A DNA stretch of 64,000 nucleotides from NCBI GenBank assembly GCA_013327885.1, contig JABUMY010000001.1, positions 1 through 64,000 on the forward strand. The letters are read 5' to 3'. The DNA comes from Flavisolibacter longurius. Its GTDB lineage: Bacteria; Bacteroidota; Bacteroidia; Chitinophagales; Chitinophagaceae. Numbering within the stretch: position 1 is the stretch's first letter; each line of letters begins with the position of its first letter. A program made the position numbers and the translations under genes. The notes beneath the pieces were generated by a model, which saw only the letters and a list, made by a program, of their open reading frames with translations, was not told where the DNA came from and did no database searches. This document shows positions 58,149-64,000 of the stretch, piece by piece.

Positions 58149-59474
58149 TTTCGCTACTGCGATCTTAATCTTTTTTCCTTTCAGCTTGTCGTCTTTGATC
58201 AGTTGCAGAAAGTGGCTCACCTTTGGCTTTCTGACAGCAGCAAAGGAAAAAAAGTCTTTTACCTCGATAATGCCGATGTCTTCTTTTTTCAGTTCCCCTT
58301 TGTTGGTGAAGAAGCCTACAATGTCCACTTTGTTCACCTTGTCTTTTTTGCCGGCTGCAATAAACAGTGTGGTCCACTTTGGCTTTTCGGGAAGCGTTAG
58401 CGGCGACACCAGTTCCAGTTCGGTGACCGGTGTTTTCACAAAAGAAGGGAGCTTTTCTTCTTCGTTCAGGATCAATACCGCCGTACCGGTAGCATCCATG
58501 CGGGCCGTACGGCCGTTGCGGTGCGTAAAAATTTCTTCGGTTGTGGGTAGGTGATAGTGGATGATATAGCGGATGTGGGCAATGTCCAACCCGCGGGAAG
58601 CAAGATCAGTGGTAACCAGAAAATTAGAGCTCCCGTTCCGGAACTTGGCCAGGGCCACTTCGCGGTCACGCTGCTCCATGGCGCCGTGGTAAAACGTATT
58701 GACAATACCTTTTTCGGACAGCAGTCCGCTTACCCTTTCCACCGACTCGCGGTGGTTGCAAAAAATAATGGTCGGTCTAGCTCCAATGTGGCAAAGCAGC
58801 TTGACCAAAATTTCAATCTTGTCTTTTTCCGGTGATTGGAGCGTATGCACCGCCAGGCTTTCCTTGGGAGTTTCTTCTTCGGGCAAATAATCAAGGCGCA
58901 GGGCGTCTTCCGCCTTCAAAAATTCAGGAATGTCTACGGCTTCGGTGGCCGAGGTCAGGATCTTTTTTTCCACGCCGGGCAGTGCGGCTACAATGGCTTC
59001 GATCTCCTCTACAAAACCGGCTTCCAGCGATTTGTCAAATTCATCCAGCACCAGGTAGCGGATGCTGACCGTGGTAATGTTACCGCGACGGATATGATCG
59101 GCCAGGCGGCCCGGTGTGCCAATAAGCACGGCCGGCGGCTGCACCAGGTTGTTCTCTTCAATTTCACGTTTGTGACCGCCGTAGCAAGGCGTTACTTTCA
59201 GGCCTGTGCCCATGGATTTGAACACAGACTCGATCTGCAGGGCCAACTCTCTCGTGGGAACGATGATAAGTGCCTGTGAGTCTTTTTGCGAGAGATCGAT
59301 GCTGTTGATCACCGGCAGTAAAAAAGCAAGGGTCTTGCCCGAGCCGGTTGGTGCCAAAAGCACCAGGTTATTGTGTTGGGGAAAAGCCGCCAGCGTTGCC
59401 TCCTGTATCGCATTCAGGGCATCGATACGCAGGTTGTTCAATACCGTTTCCGTAGAAAAATTCTTCTGCTGCAT
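58146..59474 (-). CDS. DEAD-box RNA helicase
   Basis: 442 residues from the ATG at 59474 (MQQKNFSTETVLNNLRIDALNAIQEATLAAF). Core motifs are Walker A LAPTGSGKT, PTRELALQI, the motif II variant DEFD in YLVLDEFDKS (instead of DEAD), SAT in LTSATEA, and HRNGRTARM (motif VI). The C-terminal 70 residues (TLFIAAGKKDKVNKVDIVGFFTNKGELKKEDIGIIEVKDFFSFAAV) match the DbpA-type RNA-binding domain, which in E. coli DbpA recognises 23S rRNA hairpin 92. A role in 50S subunit assembly is therefore likely, as inference from the domain. An exact TACTTTTG lies 3 nt before the ATG. Confidence 0.92.
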   Translation of the reverse strand: MQQKNFSTETVLNNLRIDALNAIQEATLAAFPQHNNLVLLAPTGSGKTLAFLLPVINSIDLSQKDSQALIIVPTRELALQIESVFKSMGTGLKVTPCYGGHKREIEENNLVQPPAVLIGTPGRLADHIRRGNITTVSIRYLVLDEFDKSLEAGFVEEIEAIVAALPGVEKKILTSATEAVDIPEFLKAEDALRLDYLPEEETPKESLAVHTLQSPEKDKIEILVKLLCHIGARPTIIFCNHRESVERVSGLLSEKGIVNTFYHGAMEQRDREVALAKFRNGSSNFLVTTDLASRGLDIAHIRYIIHYHLPTTEEIFTHRNGRTARMDATGTAVLILNEEEKLPSFVKTPVTELELVSPLTLPEKPKWTTLFIAAGKKDKVNKVDIVGFFTNKGELKKEDIGIIEVKDFFSFAAVRKPKVSHFLQLIKDDKLKGKKIKIAVAK

Positions 59475-59477
59475 GGG

Positions 59478-59485
59478 CAAAAGTA
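59478..59485 (-). promoter_or_regulatory. -7 element TACTTTTG before the DEAD-box gene
   Basis: Exact TAnnTTTG on the minus strand, then CCC and the ATG at 59474. Confidence 0.45.
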
Positions 59486-59588
59486 CAACAACTGTTTCGG
59501 GCAGAACGGATTGTTCCGGTCTGTCACGGTTTTAGACCAACCATCAAGAGTCGTTTTTTCGAGCCGATAAAAATTTATCTTACCGGCA

Positions 59589-59596
59589 TAATTTTT
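59589..59596 (+). promoter_or_regulatory. -7-like element TAATTTTT before the M1 peptidase gene
   Basis: 7 of 8 to TAnnTTTG, then TCCT and the ATG at 59601. Divergent from the DEAD-box promoter about 100 nt away. Confidence 0.4.
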
Positions 59597-59600
59597 TCCT

Positions 59601-61472
59601 ATGCTGCGTTTCTTTTCTCTTTTTCTTCTCCTCTCCGGCTTTTCGTCGCCGGCGCAGGAACTGTACAAACCCCGCGATGTAAAAAAAGCCTTTGCCAATG
59701 GCACCCGGTCAGATGATGGCAAGCCGGGTAAAGCCTACTGGCAGAACAGGGGCCGGTACACGATCAACATCAAGGCAACCCCTCCCGACAGAATCATTTA
59801 TGGTACCGAGGACATTACCTATGTCAACAACAGTCCAACAGAGCTGAAGCAGATTTTGCTGAAGCTTTTTATGAACATGCATAGGGCGGGAGCACCGCGG
59901 GCCGGCGGCAGTTCACCGGAATACCTTACAAAAGGTGTTGTGATTGATTCTATCCTTGTAGATGGCAAAAAAGTGCGGTTCAATCCCACTACGTTTACAA
60001 ATCTTCCCCTTTCCTTGCCAACACCGCTGCGCTCCAACGATTCGGTGCAGCTTTCCATTGCCTGGCATTACGAGATTTCGCTGGCACCCGGCCGTGAAGG
60101 GGTGATCGACAGCACCACGTTTTTTCTTGCCTATTTCTATCCCCGAGTTGCCGTGTACGACGATTACCGCGGCTGGGATGCTACTCCCCATACAGGCCCG
60201 CTGGAGTTTTACAACGATTTTAATGATTATACCCTGAATGTGCAAGTGCCCAAAAATTACCTGGTGTGGGCCACGGGTACATTGACCAACCCAACTGCTG
60301 TATTAAAGCCCGAAGCGGCCAGCCGCTACCAGCAATCGCTGACATCGGATAAGGTTGTGAAGATCGTGTCGCCGCAGGACCTGGCGGCAAAATCTGTCAC
60401 AGCCGAAAATAACTTCAACACCTGGCAGTTTACATCTGCCAACATTCCCGATGTGGCTGTGGGACTGAGCGATCATTACGTGTGGGACGGCAGCAGCCTG
60501 GTGGTGGACCGAAAGACCGGTCGCCGCGCCTCGATGCAGGCAGCCTACAACGATACAGCCCAGGACTTTCACCACATGGTGCGGTTTGGCAAGGAATCGC
60601 TTTCCTGGTTGTCGAACAGCTGGCCGGGCATTCCGTACCCGTACGAAAAATCGGTTGTGTTCCAGGGTTATGCCGGTATGGAATATCCCATGATGGCCAA
60701 CGACGAAACCTACGAGGATACCACCTTTTCCAAGTTTGTGGCCATGCACGAACTGGCGCATACCTACATGCCGTTTTACATGGGCATCAACGAAACCCGT
60801 TATGGCTTTATGGATGAAGGCTGGGTAACCGCCTTTGAATACCTGTTCAACACCGAAACCATGGGAAAGGAAAAAGGCGAAGAGCTGTTTAAGCAGTTCC
60901 GGGTAAGGGGCTGGACGATGGATCCCTCGCAGGAGCAGGACATGCCCATTATTACCACGGGTAGCAATTTATCCGGCGGCGGTTTGGGCAATAATATTTA
61001 CGGCAAACCGGCGCTGGCTTACCTGGCTTTGAAAGAACTGCTGGGCGATGCCCTTTTCAAAAAAGCCTTGCACGAATACATGTCCCGCTGGCATGGCAAG
61101 CATCCCATTCCCTGGGATTTCTTCAATACCTACAACAGCGCTACGGGGCAAAACCTGAACTGGTTCTGGAACAGCTGGTTCTTCTCGCCCAACTACATTG
61201 ACCTGAAGGTGCAGGAAGTAAAATCAACGGCCGGCACCACCACGCTTACCGTGCAAAATGTGGGCGGCATGCCGGTTCCGTTTGATGCCGTAGTCACCTA
61301 TAGCGACGGCACCACGGAAAGTTTTCGCCAATCACCTGCCGTATGGAAGAAAAATGGCAAGGCTGCAACGGTTCCGCTGAAAACGAAAAAGGCAGTGACC
61401 TCTGTAAAACTCGAAGGCGGCATTTTTATGGACGCCGCACCGGAGGATAATGAGTGGCGCAAGGGGGCGTGA
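59601..61472 (+). CDS. Secreted M1-family metallopeptidase
   Basis: 623 residues with a signal peptide (MLRFFSLFLLLSGFSSPAQE). The N-terminal beta domain (DRIIYGTEDITYVNNSP) precedes the zinc site HELAH at 383-387, with the third ligand Glu406 in GFMDEGWVTAFEY (HExxH-18-E). The exopeptidase motif is the variant GYAGMEYPMM rather than GAMEN. A C-terminal Ig-like segment (KVQEVKSTAGTTTLTVQNVGGMPVPFDAVVTYSDG) follows. It would trim peptides in the periplasm or outside the cell. M1 proteins with GMEYP are a large bacterial subgroup. Single gene, ending where an octad array begins. Confidence 0.93.
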   Translation: MLRFFSLFLLLSGFSSPAQELYKPRDVKKAFANGTRSDDGKPGKAYWQNRGRYTINIKATPPDRIIYGTEDITYVNNSPTELKQILLKLFMNMHRAGAPRAGGSSPEYLTKGVVIDSILVDGKKVRFNPTTFTNLPLSLPTPLRSNDSVQLSIAWHYEISLAPGREGVIDSTTFFLAYFYPRVAVYDDYRGWDATPHTGPLEFYNDFNDYTLNVQVPKNYLVWATGTLTNPTAVLKPEAASRYQQSLTSDKVVKIVSPQDLAAKSVTAENNFNTWQFTSANIPDVAVGLSDHYVWDGSSLVVDRKTGRRASMQAAYNDTAQDFHHMVRFGKESLSWLSNSWPGIPYPYEKSVVFQGYAGMEYPMMANDETYEDTTFSKFVAMHELAHTYMPFYMGINETRYGFMDEGWVTAFEYLFNTETMGKEKGEELFKQFRVRGWTMDPSQEQDMPIITTGSNLSGGGLGNNIYGKPALAYLALKELLGDALFKKALHEYMSRWHGKHPIPWDFFNTYNSATGQNLNWFWNSWFFSPNYIDLKVQEVKSTAGTTTLTVQNVGGMPVPFDAVVTYSDGTTESFRQSPAVWKKNGKAATVPLKTKKAVTSVKLEGGIFMDAAPEDNEWRKGA

Positions 61473-61485
61473 GAGCTGAAAGTAG

Positions 61486-61533
61486 GATATTGCGATATTC
61501 AGTTATTAGGTTATTGGGTTATTAGGTTATTGG
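61486..61533. repeat. Octad tandem array, unit GTTATTGG/GATATTGC
   Basis: GATATTGC, GATATTCA, GTTATTAG, GTTATTGG, GTTATTAG, GTTATTGG. The sequence just before it (GGCGCAAGGGGGCGT, 61457-61471, the end of the peptidase gene) recurs just after it as GGCGCAAGGTGGCGT (61536-61550). Confidence 0.85.
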
Positions 61534-61651
61534 TTGGCGCAAGGTGGCGTTTACTGGTAAGATGATTATTCACGGATGGTAAATAGGCTGAAACAACTGA
61601 CTCTTTTCCATTGCGCAAAGCCTCATTCATAATAACCAAAAGCAGCATCAT

Positions 61652-61691
61652 AAATACAAAAGGCCTTCTCCGGAGAAGGCCTTTTGTATTT
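61652..61691. terminator. Bidirectional terminator
   Basis: A perfect 40-nt palindrome: AAATACAAAAGGCCTTCTCC followed at once by its reverse complement. It lies between the converging peptidase and AI-2E-type genes. Confidence 0.85.
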
Positions 61692-61754
61692 TGTTAGGAG
61701 GAAATGCTTCTTTCCACAAAACCCAATATCTTACTATCGCAATATCCCAATTTC

Positions 61755-62927
61755 CTACGTTGTCGTTGCACTTGGATCCGTTTCCTCCGCATTGGCCAGC
61801 TTTTCTTCCATCTCTTTCTTTTTTTCCATCCGCCGGAAAATGCGGTTCCAGCGTTTTTGCCAGATAAGGCCAATGTGTTCCGATGGAACTTCGGTACCCA
61901 GCAAGCTGCCCCAGGGTTGCAGGCCATCTACCCGGTCGAAAACAATTTTAAGCACGCCAATGATTGGAATGGAGAGAAACATACCCGACACACCCCACAG
62001 GGCACCACCCAGCAACACGCCAACAATGGAGATCAGCGCATTCACCTGCACCTTGCTTGATACGATCCGCGGCATAAGGATGTTGTTGTCGAAAAACTGG
62101 ATCACAAGGTAAGCACCAACAACAGCCAGTTGTCCTGTAAAGCCGTCACGGGTAATGGTTACCATCAGGATGGGCAGGGCAATGGCAATCAATCCGCCGA
62201 TATAAGGAATAAGATTCAAAATGCCACCAATCACCCCGATCACAATCGCCGAAGGCACACCAATCAGGAGCAGGGCAACGCTGTTCAGCACACAAACGAT
62301 CACGGTTTCCAGCATCAGTCCCTGCATAAAACTTTGCACGGCCGTTTTTGTCTGGCTCAGGATCTCTGCTACCCGTAGCGAATGTTTTTCGGAAAACACC
62401 TGGAAAAGAAAATCAAGGATCAGGGGTTTGTAATACAGCAGCAGGAAAATGTAAGTTGGGATCAGCAGCACCACGGAAATAAACGTGAGCACAGGACCCA
62501 CGGTGCTTTGCAGCATACTGCCGCCACCATCGGCAAGACTGCTATTGATAGCTGCCACCTGTTTTTCGATGTTGAAACCAAATTTGGCCTTGGTCCATTG
62601 CTGCAGCTCTACCAGCAGTACGGCAAATTTTTGCTTGATAAGCGGAAGGCTTTCAAGAAAAACGCTCACCTGCGTGGAAAGAAAATAAAAAAGGCCAGCA
62701 ATCAGCAGCGTGGCTGCGAGCAGCGTAAGCAGGATGGCCGGTATCTTGGGCATGACCGCTTCAAACCGTGTGTACAAGGGATTGAGTAAAATAGCGGTGA
62801 GGATGGCAAAGACCACTGGGATCAGGATGCCTCCCAGCACAAACAGGATATAAACGGCAGCGATCAGCCCAACAAGAATAGCGGGGATCTTGATGTAAAT
62901 GGGATAATCTTTTTCTGTTTCCGGCAT
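61755..62927 (-). CDS. AI-2E/PerM-family membrane transporter
   Basis: 390 residues from the ATG at 62927 (MPETEKDYPIYIKIPAILVGLIAAVYILFVLGGILIPV). About seven to eight membrane segments follow, with the family C-terminal block VPSAIVIGVIGGILNLIPYIGGLIAIALPILM and LVIQFFDNNILMPRIVSSKVQVNALISIVGVLLGGALWGVSGMFLSIPIIGVLKIVFDRVDGLQPWGSLLG. Members export small molecules or ions (AI-2 for TqsA, Na+ for others), so the substrate is open. The longer frame to 63014 adds residues without family support. Single gene. Confidence 0.9.
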   Translation of the reverse strand: MPETEKDYPIYIKIPAILVGLIAAVYILFVLGGILIPVVFAILTAILLNPLYTRFEAVMPKIPAILLTLLAATLLIAGLFYFLSTQVSVFLESLPLIKQKFAVLLVELQQWTKAKFGFNIEKQVAAINSSLADGGGSMLQSTVGPVLTFISVVLLIPTYIFLLLYYKPLILDFLFQVFSEKHSLRVAEILSQTKTAVQSFMQGLMLETVIVCVLNSVALLLIGVPSAIVIGVIGGILNLIPYIGGLIAIALPILMVTITRDGFTGQLAVVGAYLVIQFFDNNILMPRIVSSKVQVNALISIVGVLLGGALWGVSGMFLSIPIIGVLKIVFDRVDGLQPWGSLLGTEVPSEHIGLIWQKRWNRIFRRMEKKKEMEEKLANAEETDPSATTT

Positions 62928-63219
62928 GAGGGATGGTTGGAGTGTAGTTATTACAAAACCGATACCACTGTTGCTTTTCCCCGTTCGCGGCCTGCTAACA
63001 CCAACTCTTGCCATTTTGTTTCAAGGGGAGAATGCCTTTTCATTTTTTGAAATGTTATTTAACAATGCCGCAAAACTTGATGGCCCCATTTTTTGTATCC
63101 TGTGGGTAGGAAGGCGGAAGAAAACGGAAATGCAGGCAATTCTTTTTTTGTCGCATTTTGATTCGCTTTGCCTTTGATTTTTCACCGTAACTATTTTTTA
63201 AACACGTAACACAAACGCT

Positions 63220-63894
63220 ATGAAAAAACTTTTTTTACCCCTGCTGTTCGCCTTTCTGCTGCCGGTTTCTTACTCCTGCAGCACGCTTCGTAACTACACC
63301 TTAACCGAGCAGGATGCCGTAGCGGCACTCCGGCAAATGCTGCAGCTTGGCGCCAACAGCGACCTGAAAGGCGCTTTTAGCAAGGATGCGGTAATGGCAA
63401 CACTTTTCCCCGAGTCCGTTCGCAAAACCCTCAACACTTTGCAACAGTTGGGACTTACCAACGAGATCGACCGGTTTACCACCACCATGAGCACGGCGGC
63501 TGAGCAAACCGCAACCCGTTCGGTGCCTGTACTGGTGCAGGGCATTACCAGCATGTCCTTTACCGATGGTATTCGCATTGTGAAAGGTGGCGGCACTTCG
63601 GCCACCGATTACCTGCGCACCGCCATTGGCGCCAACCTGCGCTCCGAAGTGCGGCCCGTGATGGAGCAGGCCCTGAAAGAGTACAACCTGGTAGAGCAGT
63701 GGAACAACATCATCAAACCGGCAAGGGCTCTGGTGGGTGACCGCCTGAACCTGGACCTTCCCACGCTGATGGCTGGACTGGTAACCGAAAAAATGTTCCA
63801 GAAGCTGGCCGAAAAAGAGCAGGAGATCCGCACTTCGGCTACCGCCAGGACAACCCCGCTGTTGCAGAAAGTGTTTTCGCAGAATTGGCAGTAG
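63220..63894 (+). CDS. DUF4197 domain lipoprotein
   Basis: 224 residues. The start MKKLFLPLLFAFLLPVSYSC is a lipoprotein signal (Cys20). The body matches DUF4197: LTEQDAVAALRQMLQLGANSDLKGAFSKDAVMATLFPESVRKTLNTLQQLGL, then GITSMSFTDGIRIVKGGGTSATDYLRTAIGANLRSEVRPVMEQALKEYNLVEQWNNI. It is exported and lipid-anchored, with unknown function. It is followed by a heptad array. Confidence 0.9.
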   Translation: MKKLFLPLLFAFLLPVSYSCSTLRNYTLTEQDAVAALRQMLQLGANSDLKGAFSKDAVMATLFPESVRKTLNTLQQLGLTNEIDRFTTTMSTAAEQTATRSVPVLVQGITSMSFTDGIRIVKGGGTSATDYLRTAIGANLRSEVRPVMEQALKEYNLVEQWNNIIKPARALVGDRLNLDLPTLMAGLVTEKMFQKLAEKEQEIRTSATARTTPLLQKVFSQNWQ

Positions 63895-63906
63895 GGGTGA
63901 TTGGTC

Positions 63907-63942
63907 AGTGGTGAATGGTGAGTGGTGAGTTGGGGTCGTTTA
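63907..63942. repeat. Heptad tandem array, unit AGTGGTG, with shared tail
   Basis: AGTGGTG, AATGGTG, AGTGGTG, AGTTGGG, followed by GTCGTTT. The GAGTTGGGGTCGTTT tail is the inverse of 58108-58122, showing that this array and the one near 58.1 kb are copies beyond their periodic part. Confidence 0.85.
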
Positions 63943-64000
63943 TCGTTTGGCCATTTGTATTGTAATGATATTGGCGTAATAACAGCGCCATTGCTATAGA

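Noticed and set aside
1-64000. Anti-phage defence system, secondary-metabolite cluster, prophage or integrative element
   Set aside because: I checked gene by gene and found no reverse transcriptase, nuclease-ATPase defence pair, toxin-antitoxin pair, NRPS/PKS, capsid, integrase or conjugation gene. The small phage-like protein at 57626 stands alone.
1-64000. tRNA, rRNA or known riboswitch
   Set aside because: No cloverleaf with a TTCGA-type T-loop and no cobalamin, TPP, SAM or FMN core sequence was recognised by eye; a covariance-model scan would be decisive.

Overview
The window looks like chromosomal DNA of a Bacteroidota bacterium, most likely Chitinophagaceae or a close relative. The clues are start sites without Shine-Dalgarno motifs, sigma-ABfr-type promoters (TTTG...TAnnTTTG), an rplM-rpsI-rpsB-tsf gene string, a CzcA-TolC fusion, type IX secretion-style proteins, LytS/LytTR pairs and many lipoproteins. 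The genus is inference. I found no tRNA, rRNA, CRISPR array, prophage or complete insertion sequence.

Layout. 0.3-9 kb: heavy-metal efflux (P1B-4 ATPase, a small unknown protein, a CzcA permease fused to a TolC-like channel, a CzcB adaptor). 9-21 kb: an SRPBCC protein, a Crp/Fnr regulator, an OmpR-type two-component pair followed by a PepSY-like lipoprotein and an SdiA-regulated-type protein, small enzymes, a duplicated-motif lipoprotein, an ABC exporter and a LytS/LytTR pair. 21-27 kb: VOC, SRPBCC and YciI proteins around an AraC/GlxA regulator and an ECF42-type sigma factor. 27-37 kb: nitrilase, cytochrome c, a UPF1-like helicase, Dabb protein, esterase, a short asparaginase and two tandem secreted paralogues. 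37-46 kb: EF-Ts, S2, S9, L13, HD and TPR proteins, DUF1015, a broken lipoprotein gene and serC. 46-48 kb: a phospholipase-C-like protein, a REP-associated tyrosine transposase (RAYT) with its REP hairpins, and DUF502. 48-55 kb: a TetR-TolC-adaptor-RND operon with a clear operator. 55-64 kb: GH2 glycosidase, DEAD-box helicase, M1 peptidase, AI-2E family transporter and DUF4197.

The most unusual layer is in the spacers. (1) More than twenty spacers carry degenerate tandem arrays with a strict 7-base (sometimes 8-base) period but different words, from noisy arrays to a perfect GTTTGTA x12. They resemble in form the heptamer STRR repeats of cyanobacteria. (2) A REP/RAYT system is present: five hairpins with a GTAG foot, two flanking the RAYT on each scale, and two of them supplying the stop codons of adjacent genes. 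The RAYT has lost one histidine of its HUH motif. (3) A dispersed repeat of about 340 bp occurs twice, with a conserved hairpin. (4) Several genes begin 3-5 nt after a TAnnTTTG-like element, suggesting leaderless transcription. Start codons were moved inward from the longest reading frame where a signal peptide, family N-terminus or promoter argued for it.
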